Translations under genes and position numbers: made by a program
Notes under the pieces: model-generated
What the model was told of the DNA's origin: nothing
The model's database searches: none
The model's input: only the letters and a program-made list of their open reading frames with translations
From: Reticulitermes speratus
Taxonomy: Eukaryota > Arthropoda > Insecta > Blattodea > Rhinotermitidae
Direction of reading: 5' to 3'
Length of the DNA stretch: 64,000 nucleotides
NCBI GenBank assembly: GCA_021186555.1
Contig: JAJKFL010000011.1
Coordinates: 2,407,501-2,471,500, forward strand
Shown here: positions 23,797-33,597 of the stretch, in pieces
Position numbering within the stretch: the stretch's first letter is position 1
Layout of the letters: every line of letters starts with the position of its first letter

Positions 23797-25071
23797 TTTT
23801 TTTCTATGGCTCGACAGCCCTATATGGGCCTGGGCCTCCTCGTTTCGTCAAGGTTTCACGATCACACACATTTGAGACACACCACACTCGGTAGGACTCC
23901 TCTGGACGAGTGACCAGCCCGTCACACAGACCTCTACCTGACAACACACAACACTCACAACAGACAGACATCCATGTCCTAGGCGGGATTTTTTTTTTTT
24001 TTTGCCTGTTCGGGGTTTTTCCCCTTTGATCCATTTTTGTACTGTTTAAATCCTTTCGTCCTTCATGTCACTTTACGTTCCATGCTACCGTCCTTACAAC
24101 AAACACAACACAAACATCCATGCCCCCGGTGGGATTTTTTTTTTTTTTTTCCTGTCCGGGGTTTTTCCCCTTTGATCCATTTTTGTACTGTTTAAATCCT
24201 TTCGTCCTTCATGTCACTTTACGTTCCATGCTACCGTCCTTACAACAAACACAACACAAACATCCATGCCCCCGGTGGGATTTTTTTTTTTTTTTTCCTG
24301 TCCGGGGTTTTTCCCCTTTGATCCATTTTTGTACTGTTTAAATCCTTTCGTCCTTCATGTCACTTTACGTTCCATACTACCGTCCTTACAACAAACACAA
24401 CACAAACATCCATGCCACCGGTGGGATTTTTTTTTTTTGCCTGTTCGGGGTTTTTCCCCTTTGATCCATTTTTGTACTGTTTAAATCCTTTCGTCCTTCA
24501 TGTCACTTTACGTTCCATATTACCGTCCTTACAACAAACACAACACAAACATCCATGCCACCGGTGGGATTTTTTTTTTTTGCCTGTTCGGGGTTTTTCC
24601 CCTTTGATCCATTTTTGTACTGTTTAAATCCTTTCGTCCTTCATGTCACTTTACGTTCCATATTACCGTCCTTACAACAAACACAACACAAACATCCATG
24701 CCACCGGTGGGATTTTTTTTTTTTTGCCTGTTCGGGGTTTTTCCCCTTTGATCCATTTTTGTACTGTTTAAATCCTTTCGTCCTTCATGTCACTTTACGT
24801 TCCATATTACCGTCCTTACAACAAACACAACACAAACATCCATGCCACCGGTGGGATTTTTTTTTTTTTTGCCTGTTCGGGGTTTTTCCCCTTTGATCCA
24901 TTTTTGTACTGTTTAAATCCTTTCGTCCTTCATGTCACTTTACGTTCCATATTACCGTCCTTACAACAAACACAACACAAACATCCATGCCCCCGGTGGG
25001 ATACGAACCCACAATCCTGGTAAGCGAGCGGCCGAAGACCCACGCCTTAGACCGCACGGCCACTGGGATCG
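23797..25071 (-). mobile_element. SINE family C copy containing an internal tandem array
   Basis: On the minus strand a family C head (25071 down to about 24990: CCGATCCCAGTGGCCGTGCG, B-box GGGTTCGTATCCC) is followed by seven tandem units of 143-146 bp. Then come the rest of a family C body (about 23985 down to 23806) and the A-rich tail. The whole 1.27 kb is flanked by one 16-bp TSD, GCTCGTTGATATAATT, at 23781-23796 and 25072-25087. Each unit joins a family C start (CATGGATGTTTGTGTTGTGT) to an unrelated segment ending in a poly-A run. Confidence 0.88.
23985..24995. repeat. 143-146-bp tandem repeat, 7 copies
   Basis: The anchor TGCCCCCGGTGGGA or TGCCACCGGTGGGA recurs at 24121, 24267, 24413, 24556, 24699, 24843 and 24988. 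Length differences are mostly in the T run (11-18 T). Units fall into an older type (CCCCCGG, CATGCTACC) and a younger type (CCACCGG, CATATTACC), so growth was directional. Confidence 0.95.
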
Positions 25072-25087
25072 GCTCGTTGATATAATT

Positions 25088-25497
25088 ATCTAATAGTACG
25101 TAGTGAAGAGTACGTACTGCTGAACTCCCCATAACGCGCTCTATCTAGTCCCCCTATTACACGTTGTCATATTCTTGTCATCTGCCGGAACATCCTTCAT
25201 AGTCAAAATCACTAGGCTCTGTACTGAAGTCATCTATGAAAGGTCAAGCTGTTGGAAGCTGTAACGCTTCTTATTTGTACTCGGAGTTTCCGGTTCGGAT
25301 CCCTGTCGGGACACCGACCATCCTGACTGAAGTTTTCGTGGTTTTCCTCAGTCCGTCCAAGAACATGTCTCTAGATGGGCCACGACCGCTTCCTGCCACG
25401 TACTTATAAAAACAAATGAACAATTAAAAAGTAATTTCATATTCGTATAAAGTCGTGTTGTTCTTGTCCATGCGATAAAGGTGTGTAGGGGGAGCAG
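25088..25497. other. Non-coding stretch; possible SINE scrap
   Basis: 25275-25400 has a B-box-like GGTTCGGATCCCTGTCGGG followed by TTTTCGTGGTTTTCCTCAGT, a pattern of tRNA-derived insect SINEs, but no complete copy. Confidence 0.35.
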
Positions 25498-25735
25498 AGG
25501 TGTAGCTCCACTCATTCTTAACGTCGGCGATATATGTAGGTGAGTTGTCAAATTCACGTCCCGGCTGCCTTACCCCCGTAAACAACCCCGTACCCATTGA
25601 ACAGGAGGCTGGTTGGGCCCAAGGGCCGGTCTGGACGTTTTGCAGAGGAGAACAATTTCATGCCCGTGCCTGGATTCGATCCCCGGACCGTCCAGCCGTA
25701 GCGTAGTTGATGTTGTGACTACGCTGTTCCAGCTC
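25498..25735 (-). mobile_element. SINE family A copy, diverged
   Basis: The minus-strand B-box GGGGATCGAATCC lies near 25675, with the body in family A order (the GGCCCTTGGGCCC region, then GGGTAAGGCAGCCGGG, then AATGAGTGGAGCTACACC). The tail side ends about 25498. It is diverged from the 40250-40871 copy. Confidence 0.65.
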
Positions 25736-26158
25736 CTTAAATCGGGGTGTTATGTAATAGCTTTCAGCGATCTATTTCGAAGAGTGTATGCATTTCACAT
25801 TGTGACGTATATATGTGGACACCCCTGAGCAAACATCGCATTTATACAGTGTGGAGAATCCGCCTTACGCAAAGCCAGACACACAGGGAGAGTCCATAAA
25901 GTTGTAGCCGGGAATAACTTTTTTCAGACGCTCGGACTATTATTCCAAACATAACGTCTTTTGTGCTGGTTTACTTCTGGTTGACATATGTCACAACTTA
26001 TTTATACAAGACCTGTCCTGATAAGATCTGAGTCAACACACTGTCTGACTGTCTGCGGAAGGTACGAGTACCGGCGTCGCTGTGTTGACAGAACTCGGGG
26101 TGGTTCAGGTTCTCACGTTGAGGTACGACGGCGATACTTGATACATAAACTTTATATA
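25736..26158. other. Non-coding stretch
   Basis: No gene recognised. Confidence 0.4.
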
Positions 26159-26236
26159 CAGGATATACACAAAATAATGGTGCGGTTTCAATAGTGAATA
26201 CTATTGAAACCGCACCATTCTTTTGTGTATGCCCTG
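26159..26236. mobile_element. 78-bp palindromic MITE (mariner-type ends)
   Basis: It starts CAGGATATACAC and ends GTGTATGCCCTG between TA dinucleotides. The two halves are nearly perfect complements (AATGGTGCGGTTTCAATAGT and its complement), with one or two mismatches and a tiny loop. Same family as 29193, 41379 and 42365, and the same ends as the longer element at 28340-28913. Confidence 0.9.
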
Positions 26237-26727
26237 TATATGACGTTTAAAAAGTTTGTTTTCTTTAAAGCAGCAGACCCAAAAGTACGCACCGAATTTT
26301 TACTTTTTTAAACATCCATTCGGCGGATCCATGTATTCAGTTCCGGTTGATGCTACACGCTGGCAATTCGAAACTGGCGCATCCGTTTTCGGAAACTAGG
26401 TTTTGCGTACCGAGACACCTGGGGTAACCATTCCATAAATTGAAGACTGTTTTATTCTGTGACTGGCCGTTTGTTGTGGTAGGTGGGTAGCGACGTTTCT
26501 GAGGAATCTGCTGCCTTTATTTTCAAGTAGCGACTGCTTATCTTGAACATGGAGGCTGTGGGTTCCTCCTACACTTTGGTACCTCTCTACCAAATTACAC
26601 GGTGTCATATTACAGAAGATATATCTTCATACGCACCGCCGTGATAGTCTAAAATGTCACGTTATTTACAGGAGGCGGTGGACACTGTGATCTGTTCGAA
26701 TGTTAAATTTGTAACACATCTTATTCT
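26237..26727. other. Non-coding stretch with repeat peptide scrap
   Basis: 26440-26620 on the minus strand reads MTPCNLVERYQSVGGTHSLH, then FLRNVATHLPQQTASH, matching a degenerate dispersed repeat common in insect genomes (recalled). A scrap of the same repeat lies at 40921-40965. Confidence 0.5.
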
Positions 26728-27346
26728 AAACAAATAATAAAACCGACTAATGCACTATATTGACCACTTTTATTATGGCCTATTTCCCCTCACCCTACAC
26801 GTGTTTCGGAACTTTAAAGTTCCATCCTCAGGGGTTTGTCGTGTGCTACCAATGATTCACATATCAAAATAAATACACAATATGTACAATAGTCTGTTAA
26901 AGTCTTAAAACCATAGGCAAATGAATATTCAGAACCCTTTTAAAATTGTACGATATGTACGGTAGTCTGTTAGAATCTTAAAATCTCACGTAAATGTATA
27001 TTTAAAACCTGTTTTAAAAAGTTGTGAACTGTCCGTAATATTCACTGTTTGTTTACGGAACTACTGGCGTAATTTCTACATCTCCTTGTTCCATTTCTTG
27101 TGTGTTGTGATGCTACTGTGCTATCTTTTCAAGGCTGTGTGTGTAGGGAGACTATTGTACATATTGTGTATTTGTTGTAGTATGTGAATAATTGGTAGCA
27201 CACGACAACCCCTGAGGATGGAACTTTAAAGTTCCGAAACACGTGTAGGGTGAGGGAAAATAGGCCATAATAAAAGTGGTCAATATAGTGCATTTGTTGG
27301 TTTTATTATTTGATTAAAAAATGCACGGTGGTAATATTGTGAAACT
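26728..27346. mobile_element. Foldback retroposon with a hammerhead-like motif in each arm
   Basis: The inverted arms include CAAATAATAAAACC, ATGCACTATATTGACCACTT and CGTGTTTCGGAACTTTAAAG. The right end is the family terminus AATGCACGGTGG. A short direct repeat TTATTCT (26721-26727, 27347-27353) may be the TSD. Each arm carries the CTGAGGA...GAAACACGTGTAGGG motif. No protein is encoded. Confidence 0.75.
27208..27251 (+). ncRNA. Hammerhead-ribozyme-like motif
   Basis: In order: helix I strand ACCC (27208-27211), CTGAGGA core, one extra T, helix II GGAACTTT/AAAGTTCC, GAAA (27236-27239), self-complementary helix III ACACGTGT, A at the cleavage position, and helix I strand GGGT (27248-27251). 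All conserved hammerhead positions are present. The unpaired T before helix II is not part of the canonical fold, so activity is unproven. Confidence 0.4.
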
Positions 27347-27430
27347 TTATTCTGTTTAGTGTTGTCTGGAGTGACCAATGGGCATACACTTTGGTCGACT
27401 TTATATCTGTCGACAAATAAATTACTGCAT

Positions 27431-28053
27431 ATGTTCAATAAACACCAACTAATGCACATAAACTGTATTCACAATAGTTTATTCTTAAAATTCCCCTACA
27501 CGTATTTCGGTGGTTTAAACCACCATCTTCAGGGGTCGTAGAGATTATTATGCATAGACTTTACAGTTATTACATATATGGTTATATTTGTATATGTAGA
27601 ATATGAGTGGTCTGATATTGTCCACTTGGTACAGTATTGTAAAATAACTCTGCAACAACACGACACGGACGTCACGCAGCTCACTTAATACAAACAGATG
27701 ACCACCTTACTACAAGACCAAACTGCCACTAATTTTCAGGCTAACTACAAATTATGTAAACATTTTAGCAACTTTTAATCCATTTTATAATAATTTATTT
27801 TACAATACTGTACCAAGTGGACAATATCAGCCCACTCATATTCTACATATATGAATATAACCATATATGTAATAACTGTAAGGTCTATGCATAATAATCT
27901 CTACGACCCCCTGAAGATGGTGGTTTAAACCACCGAAATACGTATAGGGAAATTTTAAGAATAAACTATTGTGAAGAAAGTTTATGTGCTTTAGTTGGTG
28001 TTTATTGAACATATCTCATTTGAAAATGCACGGTAAATACAGCGTTAAGTTTA
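27431..28053. mobile_element. Foldback retroposon with a hammerhead-like motif in each arm
   Basis: Flanked by a 12-bp TSD AAATTACTGCAT (27419-27430, 28054-28065). The inverted arms include ATGTTCAATAAACACCAACT and CGGTGGTTTAAACCACC. The right end has AAAATGCACGGT, the family terminus. It encodes nothing and is about 620 bp. Confidence 0.82.
27908..27949 (+). ncRNA. Hammerhead-ribozyme-like motif
   Basis: CCC (helix I), CTGAAGA core, extra T, helix II GGTGGTTT/AAACCACC, GAAA, palindromic helix III ATACGTAT, A, then GGG (helix I). The opposite arm carries a near copy on the minus strand around 27493-27533. The extra T is a reservation, as at 27208. Confidence 0.4.
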
Positions 28054-28065
28054 AAATTACTGCAT

Positions 28066-28339
28066 CTTTTATCGCGTACTAAATATATTTATATATTTAT
28101 TTATTTATTTATCAACACAGACCAACTAGCATACAAGAGCTGTTAATCACAACGAACCTTCATTAATTGATGTTCGACATGTTTCGGCCTCACTACGCGT
28201 TGACCAATGAGTTTCGTAAATATTAGAGTGGAAGGTACCCAAGACTAGCGTGTTAAAATTTTTACAAAATGATGAAATGTTGGTGGAATCCACCGTAAAA
28301 TCTGAGTATTTGATTATGTAGCCAGTGTAATGAGTTATA
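28066..28339. other. Non-coding stretch
   Basis: An AT-rich run TATTTATTTATTT at 28094-28113. Nothing else recognised. Confidence 0.4.
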
Positions 28340-28913
28340 CAGGGTATACACAAAAGAATGGTGCGGTTTCAAAAGTGAATAAAAAATTTATTTCTCACCT
28401 TACACGGGCACAACATACACCGTCAGCGGCGGCAACTGTCCAAGTTTCTCATTTGGTAATTACAATCCTTCAATGTTTGCACCCTGGGTCACACGACACA
28501 CATACACACGGTAATCAAACTCATCCCAGACCCGGTGTAGCATGTCCGCTGTAATGGCCTGCAGTGCATGCGTTATCCGATCACGAATTTCATGGATGGA
28601 CGTGGGCAATGGTGGTACATAAACGCTGTCTTTAACGAACCCCCAAAGAAAGAAATCGCACGGTGTAAGATCTGGCGAACGGGTGGCCAAGGGAGAAGGT
28701 TCTTGTCTCCATTTGCAGCAGCACGTCCAATCCAGCGCTGTGGAAGAACACGAACCCGCGGCCACGCAGTAAGCATGAGAAGCGAACTGCTGGTAGCGCG
28801 TGAGAAACTTGGACAGTTGCCGCCGCTGACGGTGTATGTTGTGTCCGTATAATGTGAGACATAAATTTTTTTATTTACTTTTGAAACCGCACCATTCTTT
28901 TGTGTATGCCCTG
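28340..28913 (-). mobile_element. Mariner-like DNA transposon, internally deleted
   Basis: Ends CAGGGTATACACAAAAGAAT and its complement, flanked by TA (28338-28339, 28914-28915), as in Tc1/mariner elements. Inverted similarity continues inward: 28400-28450 (GGGCACAACATACACCGTCA...) recurs inverted at 28799-28850, so the total terminal repeat is about 110 bp. Between lies the C-terminal part of a transposase on the minus strand. At 574 bp it is far shorter than an autonomous element. Confidence 0.85.
28460..28700 (-). pseudogene. Mariner-like transposase C-terminal fragment
   Basis: The minus-strand frame contains RSPDLTPCDFFLWGFVKDSV, then YVPPLPTSIHEIRDRITHAL, then DEFDYRVYVCRVTQGANIE and a stop. 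The SPDLTPCDFF block is where mariner-type DDE/D transposases carry their last catalytic Asp. The two earlier catalytic Asp residues and the DNA-binding domain are absent, so this is a deletion remnant. Residues upstream of the RSPDL block in the open frame come from the inverted terminal region and are not transposase. Confidence 0.8.
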
Positions 28914-29192
28914 TATAGATACCTTGCGAAGTACGTGTACAACAAATTTCTTATAACATGTATCAAAATCTTCAAGTGATTTCATATCAGATGTTGTATG
29001 CATTAAAAAGATTTGATTTTTATTTAAAACTCTGGTGTATATAGTTGGTTTACGTCGTTATATAAACCATTCGAAATTTAAGACAGAATGTATTGATCGA
29101 GTGGTCCTCAGGCGGAAGAATTTGTGCTTCTTCCCATCAGTTCGGTTCGTCAGACAACGGATAAGTTTGCACCACGGCTGGGCTGTACAGTA
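28914..29192. other. Non-coding stretch
   Basis: Nothing recognised. Confidence 0.4.
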
Positions 29193-29270
29193 CAGGGCAT
29201 ACACAAAAGAATGGTACGGTTTTAATAGTAAACACTATTAATACCGCACCATGCTTTTGTGTATGCCCTG
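29193..29270. mobile_element. 78-bp palindromic MITE
   Basis: It starts CAGGGCATACACAAAAGAAT and ends in the complement, flanked by TA. A few mismatches lie between the arms (GGTACGGTTTTAATAGT versus the complement of ACTATTAATACCGCACC). Confidence 0.92.
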
Positions 29271-29885
29271 TATATAGAAGTGAATTTATGCAAATGGATT
29301 AATTTATCACGTTGACATTCTAACGGGCACATTAATTACTTGTTAACAGTCAAAATTAAAGCGTTGTCATCTCGTGCGTCAACTTACCCTGCCGAAGACC
29401 GTCTGTTGATTTGGCACGGCGTCCGGACGCCGCAAGCTACAAGTAACAGTCTAGTTTTTGTGACGGAGTGAGATGACTGTGGGAAACTAGAAGCCTGCGC
29501 GCAGGCTTTGGCAGGTCGGGCCAGATGAAGGGGAAATTAATGTGTACCAGCACATCAAACGTGAGCCGCTGGTTCCAGATCAAACCTCGCGGTCCACTGT
29601 ACCGATATGGAACTCGTTCCACACAAGAGCGCCAACATTTTGCTAGTCTTCCGTGAACACATTCTTATTAAGTAGCTAGTTAAGCCAGAAACAGTTGAAG
29701 AATATACGGCAGAATTTATTTTTTGTTTATCTTTGGTAGACTGAACAACGCCAATGGACGTACTTCTCTCCCTTGATCCTTCTAGATCTCCGGAAGAGCA
29801 TCACTTTTTTTGGAAGGTCTCTAGGATTCGCCAGTTTGTTTTTCTGTGAAGCATAGCTTCGAGGAGTACGGAAATTTGGTGGGGC
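29271..29885. other. Non-coding stretch
   Basis: No gene recognised. Confidence 0.4.
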
Positions 29886-29901
29886 AATATTGGCAGCAAG
29901 A

Positions 29902-30322
29902 GTCGACCTCGGTGGACTAGTGGTTAGCGTGCTCGCCACTGGACCCAAGGTTCGCGGGTTCGATCCCGACCGAGGTCGATGGATTTTTAAGGGTGATAAA
30001 AATCCGGAGCACCACTTCCTTCGGAGGGGAAGTAAAGCCGTCGGTCCCATGTCGTAGATTTACGGCATGTAAAAGAACCTTACGGGCATGAATAAAAATG
30101 TTGCGTAAGCCAAATTGCCTCCATTTCTCATCCAAGTCTCCTGACTGTCTGCCAGACGGCTCTGGCGTGCACATCAGGATCGATAGAACACTAAGCGCGG
30201 CTAGCTGGCCGGTCACCAACTGCCATGAATGCGCATGACTTAGTAACCTGGACAAGAGAAGGCAAGAGGAGGCCCAGGCCCATACAGGGCTGTTGAGCCA
30301 AGAATTATTATTTATTATTATT
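29902..30322 (+). mobile_element. SINE family D (tRNA-derived), full length with TSD
   Basis: The tRNA-like head has an A-box region (GGTGGACTAGTGGTTAGCGT) and B-box GGTTCGATCCC. The body includes TCGTAGATTTACGGCATGTA and CAGACGGCTCTGG, and the tail is (TTA)n. The 16-bp TSD AATATTGGCAGCAAGA is perfect (29886-29901 and 30323-30338), so this insertion is young. The tail differs from the (GAA)n tail of the copy at 62710. Confidence 0.93.
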
Positions 30323-30338
30323 AATATTGGCAGCAAGA

Positions 30339-31338
30339 AGCTGAAGTACTTTACAGACAAACTTTCCGAGTGCCACATTATCTACCACAAAACGCACATG
30401 TACTGCCTCGGTACTGAAAAGTCCTCCGCGTTTAGAGGCCGTTCGACTGGCCGCCGGGACCATGTCACGGCCTGAAGACAGCATGAAACGCTTTCCTGTC
30501 CAGTGCTCCCCGATATCTGACAGAACATTGCTTTGACTGAACGTTCCCAGCCTTCGCCCTTTGTCCTTCTGGGATAATATTAGACCTATATTTCAATTTA
30601 CTCTATTTTCCATAAAGATCCCTCAATGATTTTACCAAATGCACACCTATACCCTTCTTGCTATATATCACACTCTTCATTAAATCATCCCCACAATATT
30701 AGGTGTATTATTGTTGGGAGTACAGGCATGAAGCTTCTTACGCATCTGGCTTTAGAATTGGACACATTATTAGCTTTTCAATAACAAATTTTCTCTATGA
30801 AGTTCGTAGTTACTGGATCGACGCGTTGTGTTGTTTTGAAGTACTATTGCAGAATGTGTCTGCAGGTATTGAGGAAGTTTGAAGACTCAATCACGATAGT
30901 ACGTTTCAGAACTAAGGACCAAATCATCGACCTCGCTGACAAGAAACCGGCCTACAGGGAGCCGTAGGAATCTACCGACATAAAGATTCAAAACTGAAAC
31001 ATCTAGAGTCATAACACATATCACCGATCGTGTTTTCTGATCAAACCATTTTCCGAAGTATTTCGTATATAGTGTTCGTTTTGCCACTGAATTCCCAGCG
31101 AATGTTAAGCTAATTTGTTATACAATATCACCATTATTTATACCAACGTTCAATGAACGTGACAACTGAACAAAATCCAGGCGAATGGCGGGATAAAATT
31201 GCTAGCATTTGGAAGCACCAAGGTTCGAATCTTTATTCGGAGGAAGGCTTCTGTGGTTCATATATTTCGTTTTACTCCTGAATCTGCATGAAATTCCGAA
31301 ATGGTACTTAAGACTAGGCTGTGATTATTTCCTTTCTC
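30339..31338. other. Non-coding stretch
   Basis: No gene or known repeat recognised. Confidence 0.4.
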
Positions 31339-31352
31339 TTCATGTAGTGTTT

Positions 31353-31639
31353 TTTTTTTGTGGAGAAGGGCCCCGCAGCAGATGCTACGGACGCACCGCA
31401 GTCTTAACGGCTTATTTTGCAACCCTGTGATGAAGATGAAGAAAAAAATAATCCGTTTTTTTTATTTTTCCAAGTAATGGAGCACTGGTGGAATGAAATT
31501 GACAGGGGAAAACCGAAGTAATCGGGGAAAAACCAGTGCCACTTTGTCCACCACAAATCCCACATGGACTGAGCCGGGATCGAACCCGGGCCTCCGCAGT
31601 GAGAGGCCGGCGATTAACCGCCTGAGCTATGGCACGGTC
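31353..31639 (-). mobile_element. SINE family B (tRNA-derived) with TSD
   Basis: Minus strand: GACCGTGCCATAGCTCAGGC head, B-box GGGTTCGATCCCGGC, body and end as at 17180. The 14-bp TSD TTCATGTAGTGTTT / TTCATTTAGTGTTT (31339-31352, 31640-31653) has one mismatch. Confidence 0.92.
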
Positions 31640-31653
31640 TTCATTTAGTGTTT

Positions 31654-31909
31654 CTTGTTTATTAGTCATCCTACGATTCAATAATTTGTAGTCTGAACTA
31701 GAAGAACGTCGTTAAATAAACACTAAATAAAAACAAGAGCTTTAAAATCTTCAGAACTCCTCGGCAGTGGACAGAGGAACCACCGACACGGGATAGCTAC
31801 CATCAGTGCACAGTTAATAGCTTATAATAATAATAATAAACACCAAATGTCAATAACATAGCATCGAGCGCGTGGCTAAAGGCTGGCGAACTATTTCCTG
31901 AAACAACTG
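31654..31909. other. Non-coding stretch
   Basis: It contains a short (ATA)n run near 31826. Nothing else. Confidence 0.4.
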
Positions 31910-32690
31910 GATTTGTGACAGCAGTCCAGGATCAGGTCTTTAGTACCAGTAATAATAAGAAGCATATTTTGAAAGATCCGAACACTACTAATGATATGTG
32001 CAGAAAATGCCGAGAAAATTAGAAAGAATTCAACATATAGCCGGTGCATGTCGTGTGCCAGCTCAAGATGATTGTACCGACTGTCACAGTCAAGTAGCCA
32101 ACACTGTCCATCAAGAATTGGCTATCAAATGTGGACTGTGAAAGGGGCCACCACTGCCGCATTAGAAATATGAGCCACAATCCGTGTTAGATATCTCAAT
32201 CTATAAGCTATATTACGACAGGTCCATAACAACTGATCGAACTATCCATAGCAATAAACCGGATATAGTTACGTTTGACAAAACCATCAAAGAAGCTTAC
32301 TTAATAGATATAGCAATAGCTAACAGTCACAACCTTCACAGCACCATCACCGAGAAGCTACAGAAGTATACAGACTTGAAAGAAGAGCTTATAAGAAAAT
32401 GGCAACTGAAAACGGCCTGTATAATACCATTAGTACTATCACAACTGATATTATTCCAAACAAATTACACGAAAGTTTAAAAGTGCGTAATCTTCGCTCT
32501 GCTCTATATATTCTAACGCAGAAAGCAGTAATAGTTAACACATGCCGTAGAGTCAGAAAGTTTTTGGCAGAACAGTGAATACGAAGTGCTTGGTCAGTGA
32601 GACCGTGCTGTTGTGAGAACAGCTGAACTGCTGTGGAGTGAGGAATGTGGATGATGATAATGATGATAATGGTGATGATAATAGAGTTCA
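31910..32690 (+). pseudogene. LINE polyprotein C-terminal region (endonuclease-like) with GAT-rich tail
   Basis: Pieces in order: AVQDQVFSTSNNKKHILKDP and MCRKC (zinc-knuckle start), then, in another frame, VANTVHQELAIKCGL-like residues. The open part 32184-32480 reads YKLYYDRSITTDRTIHSNKP, DIVTFDKTIKEAYLIDIAIA and NSHNLHSTITEKLQKYTDLK. After a shift, IIPNKLHESLKV and ILTQKAVIVNTCRRVRKFLA lead to a stop near 32578. The PD...LIDIA pattern fits the restriction-like endonuclease region at the C-terminus of some non-LTR retrotransposons (inferred). At least three frame breaks make it dead. It ends in (GATAAT)n-like repeats at 32650-32690. Confidence 0.75.
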
Positions 32691-32835
32691 GTTAGCCTTC
32701 TTTTATCTGGGCTAACCTCCGATTATCCTTGTGCTGTACAATGGTAGTTCTCTCTCCATGATATACATGTATTATTTAAAAATGTTTTATCTGATTAAAT
32801 CTCATATATTTAACTTTGTATAAATATCTTCCTAA

Positions 32836-33587
32836 ATTTCACTTTATATTCACCGTGCATCTTTTTATAACTGAATTATTTGTACCAACAAATGCACTAA
32901 GACAGTTTTTTCACTGTTTTCTTTATTATAAGGATGCCCCAATACGCATTTCGGCAGTTATTCTGCCATCATCAGGGGGTATTTTAAGTGAGTTTTTTAC
33001 ATAGACCAATTCTTTGGTTATGTCATAACAGTGATTCAGTATTTGTTACCACATCGTATAAAATTTGTAAAATTAGTGGTATTGTTAAGGTGCTGAAAGT
33101 TATTGAATTTTAAAAAATTATAAAAATTACAATAAAATCAATTAGTATATTACACTACCCTCTATAGTATAATTATTAATTAATGGCAGCGTGGTCCTAT
33201 TTTCAGCGTGTGTTCCAGTTATCTGTGTGTTATGTTGTTGGCAGAACGTCCTTGCCTCCTGTCTGTGTGGTGAATGGACCATTAATTATACTATAGAGGG
33301 TAGTATAATATACTACTTGATTTTATTGTAATTTTTATAATTTTTTAAAATTTAATAACTTTTAGCACCTTAACAATACCACTAATTTTACAAATTTTAT
33401 ACGATGTGGTAACAAATACTGACTCACTGTTATGACGTAACCAAAGAATTGGTCTATGTAAAAAAACTCACTTAAAATACCCCCTGATGGTGGCACAATA
33501 ACTGCCGAAATGCGTATTGGGGCATCCTTATAATAAAGAAAACAGTGAAAAAACTGTCTTAGTGTATTTGTTGGTACAAATAATTCA
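32836..33587. mobile_element. Foldback retroposon with hammerhead-like motifs
   Basis: It starts at 32836 with the inverted family terminus CACCGTGCATC (32851-32861). The inverted arms include GAATTATTTGTACCAACAAA and GGATGCCCCAATACGCATTT. The 10-bp TSD is ATCTTCCTAA (32826-32835, 33588-33597). About 750 bp, non-coding. The middle carries near-complementary AT-rich blocks (33050-33180 versus 33290-33410), so almost the whole element folds back. Confidence 0.82.
32937..32979 (-). ncRNA. Hammerhead-ribozyme-like motif
   Basis: Minus strand: CCCC, CTGATGA, extra T, helix II GGCAG/CTGCC with loop AATAA, GAAA, near-palindromic helix III ATGCGTAT (one G-U pair), T at the cleavage position, GGGG. 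The core matches the hammerhead consensus apart from the extra T. Confidence 0.4.
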
Positions 33588-33597
33588 ATCTTCCTAA

